Of a stretch of DNA of 64,000 nt, positions 26,186-35,718 are shown piece after piece. How positions within the stretch are numbered: position 1 is the stretch's first letter; each line of letters opens with the position of its first letter. The notes under the pieces are model-generated. The model worked only from the letters and a program-made list of their open reading frames with translations, was not told the DNA's origin and did not search any database. A program made the translations under genes and the position numbers. Source of the stretch: Neorhizobium tomejilense (GTDB lineage Bacteria; Pseudomonadota; Alphaproteobacteria; Rhizobiales; Rhizobiaceae); the NCBI GenBank assembly GCA_002968845.1, contig PVBG01000002.1:419436-483435 (forward strand). Direction: 5' to 3'.

Positions 26186-27156
26186 CGGTTTTCGTCATTC
26201 GCCGCTTCCTGCAGAGCATTGCCGTCCTCTGTGTGACCGCGGTTATCGTCTTCATCGGTATCTATGCGATCGGCGATCCGGCTGAAATGCTGATCTCGCC
26301 GGATGCAAGCCCGGCGGAACGCGCTCAGGTCGTCGCCTCGCTCGGGCTCGACAAGCCGCTCTGGGAACAGTTCTTCACTTTCGCCTGGAACGCGCTGCAC
26401 GGCGACCTCGGCCGCTCCTTCGTCTTCAACCGTCCGTCCATCAGCCTGATATTCGAACGCCTGCCGGCGACGCTGGAGCTGACGCTGACCGGCCTCGTCT
26501 TCGCGCTCCTGCTGGGCATCCCGCTCGGCCTCCTGTCCGGCTTGAAACCGAATACCGCCACCGACGAAGTGATCATGACCGGCTCGATCTTCGGCTTCTC
26601 TCTGCCGAGCTTCTGGCAGGGCATGATGCTGATCATGATCTTTTCCGTGTGGCTCGGCTGGCTGCCGTCCACCGGGCGCGGCCAGATGGGCGAATTTCTG
26701 GGGCTCCGTTCCAGCCTGTTCACGCTCGACGGCCTCACTCACCTGATCCTGCCGGCGATCAACCTGTCGCTGTTCAAGCTTTCGCTGGTGATCCGCCTCA
26801 CCCGCACCGGCGTGCGCGAGACGATGCCGCTCGATTTCGTCAAGTTCGCGCGCGCCAAGGGCATTTCCGAGCGACGCATCGTTTTCGTCCATGTGTTCAA
26901 GAACATCCTGATCCCGCTGATCACCGTGATCGGCCTGGAACTCGGCAGCATGCTCGCCTTTGCGGTAGTGACGGAGACGATCTTCGCCTGGCCGGGGATC
27001 GGCAAGCTGCTGATCGACAGCATCATGCGGCTCGACCGGCCTGTCGTGGTCGCCTACCTGCTGGTCATCGTCAGCCTGTTCATCTTCATCAATTTCGTCG
27101 TCGACGTGCTCTATTCACTGGTCGATCCCCGCGTCCGGCTCGGAGGCGCCCAATGA
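26182..27156 (+). CDS. Peptide/nickel-type ABC permease (DppB family)
   Basis: 324 residues with the DppB pattern: N-terminal span VIRRFLQSIAVLCVTAVIVF, a long periplasmic loop with LGLDKPLWEQFFTF, and the C-terminal EAA region DFVKFARAKGISERRIVF followed by VTETIFAWPGIGKLL. It forms one half of the channel of a dipeptide/oligopeptide-class importer. AGGAG lies eight bases before the ATG. The next permease gene overlaps by four bases. Confidence 0.92.
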   Translation: MTVFVIRRFLQSIAVLCVTAVIVFIGIYAIGDPAEMLISPDASPAERAQVVASLGLDKPLWEQFFTFAWNALHGDLGRSFVFNRPSISLIFERLPATLELTLTGLVFALLLGIPLGLLSGLKPNTATDEVIMTGSIFGFSLPSFWQGMMLIMIFSVWLGWLPSTGRGQMGEFLGLRSSLFTLDGLTHLILPAINLSLFKLSLVIRLTRTGVRETMPLDFVKFARAKGISERRIVFVHVFKNILIPLITVIGLELGSMLAFAVVTETIFAWPGIGKLLIDSIMRLDRPVVVAYLLVIVSLFIFINFVVDVLYSLVDPRVRLGGAQ

Positions 27157-28052
27157 CCGCCCGCGCTCTTTTCGCCGAAGACATGCTGCTCGGCCGCCTG
27201 GTCACCGGCATCGGCCGCAGCCCCAAGGCGGTCGTTGCCGCCGTCGTCTGCATCATCCTGCTGTTTGCCGCAGTCATCGGACCCTATCTGACGCCCCAGA
27301 ACCCGTTCGATCTCGCGGTTCTGGACATCCTCGATTCCAAGCTGCCGCCCGGCTCGCAGAGCATGGACGGCATGAACTACTGGCTCGGCACCGACGGCCA
27401 GGGCCGCGACATGTTTTCGGCGATGATCTACGGCCTGCGCACCAGCCTCGGCGTCGGCGTATTCTCCGGCATCGTCGCGCTTCTGGTCGGCACGGTGCTC
27501 GGCCTGATCGCCGCCTATTTCGGCGGGCGTATCGACACGCTGATCATGCGCGTCGTCGACCTGATGCTCGGCTTTCCGACCATCCTCGTGGCGCTGATGC
27601 TGCTGGCGCTGCTGGGCCAGGGGCTCTGGAAGGTGATCTTCGCGCTGATCCTTGTGCAATGGGCGACATTTGCCCGCGCCGTCAGAAGTGCTGCGCTTGT
27701 CGAGAAGAACAAGGACTATGTCGAGGCCGCAGTGACGCTCGGCATCGGTACGCCGCGTATCCTGATCGGCCATATCCTGCCCAACTGCCTGCCGCCGCTG
27801 ATCGTCATCGGCATGCTGCAGGTGGCGAACGCCATTTCGGCGGAAGCGACCCTCTCCTTCCTCGGCATCGGCCTGCCGATCACCGAACCGTCGCTCGGGC
27901 TGCTGATCGCAAACGGCTATCAACTGCTGATGTCCGGCGAATACTGGATCAGCGTCTATCCGGGCGTCCTTCTGCTCGTACTGGTGTTTTCGATCAACAT
28001 TGTCGGGGACCGGCTGCGCGAAGTCCTCAATCCCCGACTTGGTGAAAGGTGA
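27153..28052 (+). CDS. Peptide/nickel-type ABC permease (DppC family)
   Basis: 299 residues from the ATG at 27153, in an ATGA overlap with the previous gene. It has the DppC signature regions: YWLGTDGQGRDMFSAMIYGLRTSL after the first span and KDYVEAAVTLGIGTPRILIGHILPN as the EAA loop. It pairs with the DppB-type permease. Confidence 0.92.
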   Translation: MTARALFAEDMLLGRLVTGIGRSPKAVVAAVVCIILLFAAVIGPYLTPQNPFDLAVLDILDSKLPPGSQSMDGMNYWLGTDGQGRDMFSAMIYGLRTSLGVGVFSGIVALLVGTVLGLIAAYFGGRIDTLIMRVVDLMLGFPTILVALMLLALLGQGLWKVIFALILVQWATFARAVRSAALVEKNKDYVEAAVTLGIGTPRILIGHILPNCLPPLIVIGMLQVANAISAEATLSFLGIGLPITEPSLGLLIANGYQLLMSGEYWISVYPGVLLLVLVFSINIVGDRLREVLNPRLGER

Positions 28053-28057
28053 GCGCG

Positions 28058-29029
28058 ATGACACCCGTCCTCGAAGTCAAAAACCTTTCCACTCATTTCA
28101 TGACCCGCCGCGGGATATTGAAGGCCGTCGACGACGTGAGCTTCACGGTCGGTGAGCGCGAGATCGTCGGCCTGGTCGGCGAATCCGGCTCCGGCAAGTC
28201 GATCACCGGGTTCTCGATCCTCGGTCTCGTCGACCCGCCCGGGCGGGTGGTCAGCGGCCAGATCCTGTTCAACGGCGAGGATCTGCTGAAGATGTCGCCG
28301 GGCGCCATGCGGACGATCCGGGGCAAGCGCATCGCGATGATCTTCCAGGACCCGATGATGACGCTGAACCCGGTTCTCTCGGTCGCCACCCAGATGATCG
28401 AAACGGTGCAGGCGCATGACAGGGTCTCCCGCACGGAAGCCCGCGCCCGGGCTCGCGATGCACTGGGCCTCGTGGGCATTCCTTCGCCGGAGGAGCGGCT
28501 GGATTCCTATCCGCACCAGTTTTCCGGCGGCATGCGCCAGCGCGTGGCGATCGCGATCGCCCTCCTGCACCGGCCGGACCTGATCATCGCCGACGAACCG
28601 ACGACGGCGCTCGACGTGACGATCCAGTCGCAGATCCTGTTCGAGATCAAGCGGCTGGCCGCCGAATTCGGCATGGCGCTGATCTGGATCAGCCACGATC
28701 TCGGCGTCGTCGCAGCCCTCGCGGACCGGATCATGGTCATGTATGCGGGCCGCATCGTCGAGGCGGGGCAGGTCGATGGGGTCCTCACCGCGCCGCGCCA
28801 TCCCTATACGTCCGGCCTGCTCAGCGCCGTGCCTGCGGCGGTGCCGCGCGGCGAACCGCTTAGGCCGATCCCCGGTTTCGCGCCCTCGCCGCTGTCGCGC
28901 CCTTCCGGCTGCGCCTTCCGCGACCGCTGCGCTCGGGCCACCGATATCTGCGCCACTGAGCCGATACGGTCGATCGCCGCCGATCGCGAGTTCCGCTGTT
29001 TCCACCCTCACCTCTGGAGCGCCGCATGA
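28058..29029 (+). CDS. Peptide-type ABC transporter ATP-binding protein (DppD family)
   Basis: 323 residues from the ATG at 28058 (AAAGGTGA upstream); a GTG at 28049 overlapping the previous stop is also possible. Walker A is [11 protein letters not shown], the signature [16 protein letters not shown], Walker [13 protein letters not shown]. The C-terminal Cys-containing oligopeptide/dipeptide extension ([14 protein letters not shown]) is present. It works with the following DppF-type ATPase. Confidence 0.93.
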   Translation: MTPVLEVKNLSTHFMTRRGILKAVDDVSFTVGEREIVGLVGESGSGKSITGFSILGLVDPPGRVVSGQILFNGEDLLKMSPGAMRTIRGKRIAMIFQDPMMTLNPVLSVATQMIETVQAHDRVSRTEARARARDALGLVGIPSPEERLDSYPHQFSGGMRQRVAIAIALLHRPDLIIADEPTTALDVTIQSQILFEIKRLAAEFGMALIWISHDLGVVAALADRIMVMYAGRIVEAGQVDGVLTAPRHPYTSGLLSAVPAAVPRGEPLRPIPGFAPSPLSRPSGCAFRDRCARATDICATEPIRSIAADREFRCFHPHLWSAA

Positions 29030-30093
29030 CGAACCCGCTCGTGGAAGCCGTGCCCCTCGTAGAAGCCGTAGATGTCAGCCGGCGGTTTTCCCGCAAGCTC
29101 GACTATGCGGAAAAGATCGCCAATCTCTTCGGGGCCGGCCTCGAGGAAAAGACCGTGCATGCGGTCGATGAAGTCAATCTCGCGGTCTATCCGGGCGAGG
29201 TGGTCGGCCTCGTCGGCGAATCGGGCTGCGGGAAATCGACGCTCGGCCGGGTGATGGCCGGCATCATGCCCGCGAGCGGCGGCGAGGTCCGTTGGAAGGG
29301 CCGGCCGCTGACTTCGCTGCAGGGTGACGACAAACGCGCCATGCGGCTTTCCGCCCAGATGATCTTCCAGGACCCGATGTCGACGCTCAATCCGCGCAAG
29401 CGAGTACTCGATATCATCGGCGAGGCACCCAAGGTGCACGGCATCGTCAAGGGCCGCGAGATGCGGGACTATGTTGCTGCGCTCGCCGAACGCGTCGGCC
29501 TCGATGCCTCTTATCTCGACCGATACCCGCACCAGTTTTCCGGCGGGCAGCGGCAGCGTATCGGCATTGCCCGGGCGCTCGCGGTAAAGCCGAAGCTGCT
29601 CGTCTGCGACGAATCCGTCGCTGCACTCGACGTGTCGATCCAGGCGCAGATCCTCAACCTGTTCATGGACCTGAGACAGGAATTCGGGCTGACCTACCTG
29701 TTCATCAGCCACGACCTCGGCGTCGTCAAACATATCTGCGATCGGGTTGTGGTTATGTATCTCGGCCGCGTGGTGGAAAGCGCCACGCCTGACGAGCTCT
29801 TCGACAATCCGAAACATCCCTACACCCAGGCGTTGATCCGCGAACTGCCGTCCGTCACCGATCGCCGCCGGGTGTTCACGCCGATCAAGGGCGAGATCCC
29901 CTCGCCGCTCCATCCGCCGGCGGGATGCCATTTCCATCCCCGCTGTCCCAAGGCTTTCGACCGCTGCCGCGTGGAACGGCCGGTCTTGAAGGAAAACGCG
30001 GCCAAGGTCGCTGGTCGCCATATCAGCGCCTGCCACCTGAACGATCTTGCCGCCCATCAGGCAACAAATGCGACGGCCGAACCGGCCATCTAA
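29026..30093 (+). CDS. Peptide-type ABC transporter ATP-binding protein (DppF family)
   Basis: 355 residues, ATGA overlap with the previous gene. Walker [12 protein letters not shown], signature [16 protein letters not shown], and Walker [13 protein letters not shown], where Ser replaces the common Pro after Glu. The C-terminal extension [15 protein letters not shown] is typical of the family. Heterodimer partner of the DppD-type protein. Confidence 0.93.
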   Translation: MTNPLVEAVPLVEAVDVSRRFSRKLDYAEKIANLFGAGLEEKTVHAVDEVNLAVYPGEVVGLVGESGCGKSTLGRVMAGIMPASGGEVRWKGRPLTSLQGDDKRAMRLSAQMIFQDPMSTLNPRKRVLDIIGEAPKVHGIVKGREMRDYVAALAERVGLDASYLDRYPHQFSGGQRQRIGIARALAVKPKLLVCDESVAALDVSIQAQILNLFMDLRQEFGLTYLFISHDLGVVKHICDRVVVMYLGRVVESATPDELFDNPKHPYTQALIRELPSVTDRRRVFTPIKGEIPSPLHPPAGCHFHPRCPKAFDRCRVERPVLKENAAKVAGRHISACHLNDLAAHQATNATAEPAI

Positions 30094-30113
30094 AAAGGAA
30101 GGGAACAGACATA

Positions 30114-31688
30114 ATGAAATCGATGAAATTTCTCCTGGCCGGGGTTGCGGCCTCGGTCATCGCGCTGAGCTCGGCTCAGGCCGCCGACCTGATACTCGGC
30201 AGCGCCACCGAACCGTCGGCGATCGATCCGCAGTTTTCGCGCACCGGCAACAACCAGAACATCGCCATGCAGGTCTTCGACCGCCTGGTGCAGACCGACC
30301 CGGCAATCAATGTCGAGCCGGCGCTTGCCGTCTCCTGGACCAATGTCGACCCGCTGACCTGGCAGATCAAACTGCGCGACGGCGTCAAATTCCATGACGG
30401 CAACCCGCTGACATCAGAGGACGTGATCTTCTCGCTCACCCGAGCCAAGGATATCCCGAACAGCCCGGCGCCGTTCTCCGGCAATGTCGGGGCGATCGAC
30501 AGCATGAAGGCGATCGACAAACTGACCGTCGAGATCAAGACCAAGAAGCCGACGCCCGATTTCATCGAACAGGTCGGCTTCGTCTACATCGTCGAAAAGA
30601 AGGTCGCGGAAGGCGCTTCGATCGAGGACTTCAACAGCGGCAAGGCGGCGATCGGCACCGGCGCCTACAAGTTCAAGTCCTGGACGCCGGGCGACAACCT
30701 GCAGCTCACCCGCAACGATGCCTTCTGGGGCAAGAAACAGGATTTCGACAACGTCACGATCAAGTTCATCTCGAACGACGCCTCGCGCGTCGCAGCCCTT
30801 CGCTCCGGCTCCGTCGACCTGATCGACGCCGTGCCGCCAGGCGATGTGAAGACCCTCCAGGGTATCTCCGGCCTCAAAGTCTTCTCGATCGCCTCGTCCC
30901 GGATGATCTACCTCGCGCTCGACAGCGCCCGCGACAAGACGCCCTTCATCACCGACAAGGAAGGCAAGCCGCTGGACAAGAACCCGCTGAAGGACCTCAA
31001 GGTCCGCCAGGCGCTCTCCGAGCTGGTCAACCGCCAGCTGATCATCGACCGGATTCTCGACGGTTCGGCGGAAGCTGCGGGCCAGCTGGTTCCGAAGGGC
31101 GTCGCCGGCAACGATCCGTCGATCGCGGCCCCCGCCATGAACGCCGAGAACGCCAAGAAGCTGCTGGCGGAAGCCGGCTACAAGGACGGTTTCGGCATCA
31201 CCATCCACACCTCCAACGACCGCTTCCCGGGCGATGCGGAAGTGGCGCAGGCGCTCGGCCAGATGTTCGCGCGCGGCGGCCTGAAAGTGAACGGCGTCGT
31301 CGCCCAGCCCTATAACGTCTACACCAAGGGCGCCGGGGCCGGCGAATTCTCCGCCTTCATCTTCTCGCTCGGCAACTCTACGCCGACCTCCGCCACGGGT
31401 CTTCGCAACCTGCTGATGACGGCCAACAAGGATGCGGGCACCGGCTCGTTCAACCGGACGAAATATTCGAACCCGGCCTTCGACGATGCGATGCGTGCCG
31501 CCACCGCCGAATTCGACGTCAAGAAGCGCGTGGAACTGCTGCAGAAGGCGACCAAGCTGGTCTTTTCCGACATTCCAGTCATCCCGCTCTACTGGCAGAA
31601 GGTTCACTGGGCCGGCAAGGCAAACCTCTCCTATGTCGCCAACATGACGGAAGACACCGCCGCGACGCTCGCCGGCATCGCCAAGTAA
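30114..31688 (+). CDS. Periplasmic binding protein of peptide-type ABC importer (family 5)
   Basis: 524 residues from the ATG at 30114 (AAGGAAGGGAAC upstream). A signal peptide ends at SAQAAD. Family-5 features are EPSAIDPQFSRTGNN, VFDRLVQTDP, and WQIKLRDGVKFHDGNPLTSEDV split over the conserved second block. These proteins bind peptides, opines, nickel complexes or oligosaccharides. The gene comes last of the transporter genes, not first, and is followed by a hairpin and by two enzyme genes that may act on the imported compound. Confidence 0.9.
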   Translation: MKSMKFLLAGVAASVIALSSAQAADLILGSATEPSAIDPQFSRTGNNQNIAMQVFDRLVQTDPAINVEPALAVSWTNVDPLTWQIKLRDGVKFHDGNPLTSEDVIFSLTRAKDIPNSPAPFSGNVGAIDSMKAIDKLTVEIKTKKPTPDFIEQVGFVYIVEKKVAEGASIEDFNSGKAAIGTGAYKFKSWTPGDNLQLTRNDAFWGKKQDFDNVTIKFISNDASRVAALRSGSVDLIDAVPPGDVKTLQGISGLKVFSIASSRMIYLALDSARDKTPFITDKEGKPLDKNPLKDLKVRQALSELVNRQLIIDRILDGSAEAAGQLVPKGVAGNDPSIAAPAMNAENAKKLLAEAGYKDGFGITIHTSNDRFPGDAEVAQALGQMFARGGLKVNGVVAQPYNVYTKGAGAGEFSAFIFSLGNSTPTSATGLRNLLMTANKDAGTGSFNRTKYSNPAFDDAMRAATAEFDVKKRVELLQKATKLVFSDIPVIPLYWQKVHWAGKANLSYVANMTEDTAATLAGIAK

Positions 31689-31709
31689 GTCTTTCCGCAC
31701 TCAACAGTT

Positions 31710-31740
31710 TGCTGCGGCCCTCTCTCCTGGAGCCGCGGCA
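31710..31740 (+). terminator. Intercistronic hairpin after the binding-protein gene
   Basis: TGCTGCGGC and GCCGCGGCA form a nine-base stem with one mismatch and a 13-base loop. No T-run follows, so it is more likely an mRNA-stabilising or partial-termination structure than a full terminator. Confidence 0.4.
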
Positions 31741-31808
31741 TATCCCGGGCCGGCCTGACGTGTGGTGGGGCTGGCCCGGAATTGATTTGCAAATTCGAGG
31801 ATATGGAC

Positions 31809-33713
31809 ATGGATACTCTGACGCCATCGCGCTTCGAGGTGATTGCCGACGACGTGGTCGTCGAACGGGATGTGATGGTGACGATGCGCGACGGCGTGAG
31901 GCTGGCGACCGACGTCTACCGGCCGGCCAAGGGCGGCAAGGCGATCGAAGGCCGGCTTCCGGCGATCATGGAACGCACGCCCTACGGCAAGGCGGAGCGC
32001 TCGCGTTCCGAGATCGAAGTGGGCATGGCGGAGCCGATGAAGCGCCATGAGGTGGCGAGCTATTTCGTCCGGGCGGGATATGCCGTGATCTACCAGGATT
32101 GCCGCGGCCGTTACAATTCCGAGGGCGAATTCAGCAAATACATTTCGGAAGCCGCCGACGGTTACGATACCGCCCGCTGGCTGGTGGAACAGGCCTGGTC
32201 GAACGGCCAGTTCGGGACGATGGGCCTTTCCTATGCGGCCCATACTCAGGCGGCGCTCGCCTGCCTCAACCCGCCGGGGCTTGCCTGCATGGTGATGGAT
32301 TCGGGCGGATTTTCGAACGCCTATCAGTGCGGCATCCGCCAGGGCGGCGCATTCGAACTGAAACAGGCGACCTGGGCCTACAACCAGGCGATCGGCGAGG
32401 GCAACGAGTTTGCCCGTGCAGCGATCGAAGCGGAGGATCTTCACGCATGGTTCAACGTCATGCCCTGGAGCGAAGGCAATTCTCCGGTGCGTTGGATGCC
32501 GGAATATGAAAGCTACCTGCTCGACCAGTGGCGCAGCGGCACGTTCGACGAAAGCTGGCGCCGGGTCGGGCTTTACATGGAAGGTTTCTACGAGACTTTT
32601 CCGGAAGTGCCTATCGTGCTGATGTCGAGCTGGTACGACGCCTATGTGAAGTCGACGCTCGACAACTATCGCGGACTTTCCGGCAAGGACAGCCGACCGC
32701 TGCAGCTGATCATGGGGCCCTGGCTGCACGGCAACCGCAATGCGACGCTTGCCGGCGACACCTCCTTCGGGCCGGCCGCGCCGCTTGGCGGCAATGTGAT
32801 GGAAAGCTGGCTATCCTTCCGCCGCAACTGGTTCGACCACTGGCTGAAGGGCAAGGACAACACTGTTGCGCAGGAGCCGGTGGTGCGCGCCTTCGTGATG
32901 GGTGGCGGGTCGGGCACGCGCAACGCGGACGGCCGGCTGGATCACGGCGGTCACTGGATCGAAGCGGCCGACTGGCCGCTGCCGGGAACGGAATTCCGAA
33001 ATTACTATATCCATGAAAACGGCTCGCTTTCGACCGACAGGCCGAAGGCGGAGGCTTCCCCCTTCACCTACGACTTCGACCCGAAGAACCCGGTTCCGAC
33101 CATTGGCGGATCGCTGACGAGCGGTCAGCCGATCTTCGAAGGCGGCGGCTTCGACCAACGCGAGGGCGATAAATTCTACGGCTCGAAACATCCGGGCCTG
33201 CCGCTCTCGGCGCGTGCCGACGTGCTCTCCTTCGAGACCGAGCCGCTCGCCGAAGATGTCGCCGTAGTTGGGCCGATCACGGTCGAACTTTATGTCTCGT
33301 CGGATGCGCCGGACACGGATTTCACCGCGAAACTCGTCGACGTCTATCCGCCGAGCAAGGATTACCCGACCGGCTACGCGCTCAACATCACCGACGGGAT
33401 CATCCGCTGCCGCTACCGCAACTCCTTCGAAAAGCCGGAGCCGATCGTCAAGGGCGAGGTGTTCAAGGTAACGATCGAGCCGTTTGCGACCGCCAACCTG
33501 TTCGCCAAGGGTCATCGCATCCGGGTGGACATTTCCTCGTCCAATTTCCCGAAGTACGACATCAATCCAAATAGCTATGCGCCGGAGGGCCGGGGACGCA
33601 CAAGCCAAGTGGCCCGCAACACCGTTTTCTGCGATGATATGCGTGCATCCGCCATCCGCCTGCCGATTGTCGGTAGAGTGGCAATGGCGGCGCTGAAGCC
33701 CATCGCGAAATGA
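31809..33713 (+). CDS. CocE/NonD family hydrolase (X-Pro dipeptidyl-peptidase-like)
   Basis: 634 residues from the ATG at 31809, chosen because GAGG lies eight bases before it; starts at 31782 and 31803 are in frame. The alpha/beta-hydrolase part begins with MVTMRDGVRLATDVYRP, and the nucleophile Ser is in GTMGLSYAAHTQ; DCRGRYNSEGEF is a family motif before it. The C-terminal jelly-roll domain holds GPITVELYVSSDAPDTDF and GHRIRVDISSSNFP. The family cleaves Pro-peptides, cephalosporin side chains, cocaine and other esters or amides. No signal peptide is seen, so it acts in the cytoplasm, probably on imported solute. Confidence 0.9.
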   Translation: MDTLTPSRFEVIADDVVVERDVMVTMRDGVRLATDVYRPAKGGKAIEGRLPAIMERTPYGKAERSRSEIEVGMAEPMKRHEVASYFVRAGYAVIYQDCRGRYNSEGEFSKYISEAADGYDTARWLVEQAWSNGQFGTMGLSYAAHTQAALACLNPPGLACMVMDSGGFSNAYQCGIRQGGAFELKQATWAYNQAIGEGNEFARAAIEAEDLHAWFNVMPWSEGNSPVRWMPEYESYLLDQWRSGTFDESWRRVGLYMEGFYETFPEVPIVLMSSWYDAYVKSTLDNYRGLSGKDSRPLQLIMGPWLHGNRNATLAGDTSFGPAAPLGGNVMESWLSFRRNWFDHWLKGKDNTVAQEPVVRAFVMGGGSGTRNADGRLDHGGHWIEAADWPLPGTEFRNYYIHENGSLSTDRPKAEASPFTYDFDPKNPVPTIGGSLTSGQPIFEGGGFDQREGDKFYGSKHPGLPLSARADVLSFETEPLAEDVAVVGPITVELYVSSDAPDTDFTAKLVDVYPPSKDYPTGYALNITDGIIRCRYRNSFEKPEPIVKGEVFKVTIEPFATANLFAKGHRIRVDISSSNFPKYDINPNSYAPEGRGRTSQVARNTVFCDDMRASAIRLPIVGRVAMAALKPIAK

Positions 33714-34873
33714 ACGAGGCCATGCTCACCGTCGCCGTCACCGGCCAAATCCTGATCCACGGCCCCCTCGACCTCCATGGCGAGGGACAGGCCGAGGTCC
33801 AGGATTTCCTCGAGGCGGATGTTGTCTTCGGCAATCTCGAGGCGACGGTGGAGACTGCCGGTGCATGGCCTACCAAGACGAAGACGCTGCATCTGGCTTC
33901 CCCGGATGCGCTGGTTTCCATCCGGGAACTCGGCTTTCACGCGGTAACGCACGCCAACAACCACGCCTTCGACCTCGGCCCGCCGGGCATCGCGTCGACG
34001 CGCGCCGCAGTGGAAGCGGCTGGGCTGAAGCTTGCCGGCAGCGGGCGGGATATCGAGCAGGCCGCCGCGCCGGTCATCGTGCCGGGACCTGAGCAATCGC
34101 TTGCCATCTTCTCCGTCGATCTCGGACCGCAGCCGGATATCAACTATGCCTCGACCGAGCGCGGCGGCATTGCCCCCTTGCGGATGAAGCGAACGGTGAG
34201 CGTGCCGGCCGAAGAATTCAAGACGCTGAAGAGGATCGTCGGGACCCTCGGCGACGACAAACGCGGCGCGGCACGTGCTGCCGTGGGTTATGATGCGGGC
34301 GAGCGCCCGGAACTGGAGGTCTTTGGCACACCCGTCGCTGCCGGCGAGGCCATCGGCGCACGCTGGACGGCGGACGAGACGGACATGCAGCGGCTCGTTG
34401 ACGGCATCGACGCCGCAAAGGCGATAGGGGATCTGGTAGCGGTGGCGCTCCACGGCCACCACTGGGATTCGAACTGGAAAATGACACCCGACTGGCTGCT
34501 CGATCTCTGTCGCAGCCTGATCGACTGCGGCGCCGACCTGGTGCTTGGTACCGGCGCGCCGGTCATGCAGCCGCTTATCCTTTATCGCGGACGGGTGATC
34601 ATCGCCGGCCTCGGCAACTTCGTCTTCCACACCGGGCGGCCGGCGACCTATGACGAAAAGCATGTCGATGTCTGGCGCAGCGCCGCGATCCGGTTGACGC
34701 TTGCGGATGATGGTACGTGCAAGAGACTTGAATTGCTGCCGATTTCGGTCGGCAGGCCCGTGGACCACGACCTGCCTTTGGGGCCGGTTCCGCTGCAGGG
34801 CTCCGATGCGGACGATATCAGGGAAAGAGCTTTCGCCGGGCTTTCTGCGGCGGACAGACAGGTCGTTTTTTGA
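33710..34873 (+). CDS. CapA-family (poly-gamma-glutamate synthesis/PGA_cap) metallophosphatase-like protein
   Basis: 387 residues, ATGA overlap with the CocE/NonD gene. PGA_cap landmarks are VVFGNLEATVE, VTHANNHAFDLGPPGI, VALHGHHWDSNW and ADLVLGTGAPVMQPL with LGNFVF. The usual N-terminal GD of the fold is degenerate (VAVTGQILIHG). The CapA name comes from capsule synthesis in Bacillus, but many homologues stand beside transporters and hydrolases in proteobacteria and have no known job. Here translational coupling to the hydrolase suggests the two act on the same compound. Confidence 0.87.
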   Translation: MNEAMLTVAVTGQILIHGPLDLHGEGQAEVQDFLEADVVFGNLEATVETAGAWPTKTKTLHLASPDALVSIRELGFHAVTHANNHAFDLGPPGIASTRAAVEAAGLKLAGSGRDIEQAAAPVIVPGPEQSLAIFSVDLGPQPDINYASTERGGIAPLRMKRTVSVPAEEFKTLKRIVGTLGDDKRGAARAAVGYDAGERPELEVFGTPVAAGEAIGARWTADETDMQRLVDGIDAAKAIGDLVAVALHGHHWDSNWKMTPDWLLDLCRSLIDCGADLVLGTGAPVMQPLILYRGRVIIAGLGNFVFHTGRPATYDEKHVDVWRSAAIRLTLADDGTCKRLELLPISVGRPVDHDLPLGPVPLQGSDADDIRERAFAGLSAADRQVVF

Positions 34874-35599
34874 TCAGCCGAGCTTGCCGGTGAAAATGTA
34901 ACCGACGCCGCGAACAGCCTTGATGAGCTGGGGATGTTTGGCATCCGCCTCAATCTTGCGGCGCAACCGGACGATCTGGGCATCAATCGTGCGGTCGAAG
35001 GCATCGAGCTGCCGCCCCCTCGTCGCGTCCATCAGGAAATCGCGTGTCAGCACCCGACCCGCATGCTGCACGAAGGCCGCCAGCATGTCGAATTCGCCTG
35101 TCGTCAGCTCAACTTCGCCATCTTCGTTGGACAGCAGCTGGCGCCTGGAAAGGTTGAGCGTCCATTCTTCGAAACGGACGATCTTCTCCTCGTTCACCTC
35201 CTGCTTCGGCTGAGCCGGCTGGCGCCGCCTGAGGATCGATTTCAGCCGCGCATGCACTTCGCGCAGGTGAAACGGCTTAGCTATATAGTCATCTGCACCG
35301 ATCTCGATCCCGATAATCCGGTCGACCACATCATCGCGGCCGGTCAGCATCATGATCGGAACGTCCGATTGCATCCGGATTTCCCGGGCAAGGTCAAAAC
35401 CGTCCTGGCCGCCGGGCAACGACAGGTCGAGGAGGATGATGTCGACCTCCTGCCGTTTCAGCTGAGCGCGCATTTCCTGCCCGTCGGATACCGCGCTGAC
35501 GGCATATCCCTCGCCCTCGAAATACCGCGTCAGCATCTGACGAATTCGAGGATCATCGTCGACGACGAGAATGTTGGCTGAGCTTGCGGGGGATGACAT
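34874..35599 (-). CDS. fxkR: OmpR/PhoB-family response regulator, FxkR-like
   Basis: 241 residues from the ATG at 35599. The receiver domain has the acidic pair in VVDDDPRIR, the phosphate-accepting Asp58 (IILLDLSLPGG), Thr in MMLTGRDD and Lys in DDYIAKPF. The C-terminal winged helix ends with DAFDRTIDAQIVRLRRKIE and KAVRGVGYIF. In Rhizobium etli the OmpR-type FxkR links the hybrid sensor hFixL to fixK transcription. Here the gene is divergent from fixK and the hybrid kinase, and a GTTACA-N4-GTTACC repeat lies between them, so I transfer that name by context. Confidence 0.85.
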   Translation of the reverse strand: MSSPASSANILVVDDDPRIRQMLTRYFEGEGYAVSAVSDGQEMRAQLKRQEVDIILLDLSLPGGQDGFDLAREIRMQSDVPIMMLTGRDDVVDRIIGIEIGADDYIAKPFHLREVHARLKSILRRRQPAQPKQEVNEEKIVRFEEWTLNLSRRQLLSNEDGEVELTTGEFDMLAAFVQHAGRVLTRDFLMDATRGRQLDAFDRTIDAQIVRLRRKIEADAKHPQLIKAVRGVGYIFTGKLG

Positions 35600-35616
35600 C
35601 AACAGGGAACCGGCGT

Positions 35617-35632
35617 GTTACAGATTGTTACC
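35617..35632. promoter_or_regulatory. Direct repeat resembling the FxkR K-box
   Basis: GTTACA-GATT-GTTACC is a tandem repeat of a six-base unit with a four-base gap, matching the K-box (GTTACA-N4-GTTACA) that I recall for FxkR upstream of fixK in Rhizobium etli. It lies in the 119-base region between fxkR and fixK, about 87 bases before the fixK start. Confidence 0.7.
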
Positions 35633-35718
35633 AATTAGAACCGTCTTTCACACGACTAGCATTCGCGCGTTACCGGGATTCGGTCAACTGCCTTAACCAA
35701 ACGGATAGGGGCAGTTTC

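Noticed and set aside
35633..35718. Possible FixK box before fixK
   Set aside because: GTCAA occurs near 35686 but the partner half-site is CGGGA, so there is no TTGAY-N4-RTCAA pattern.
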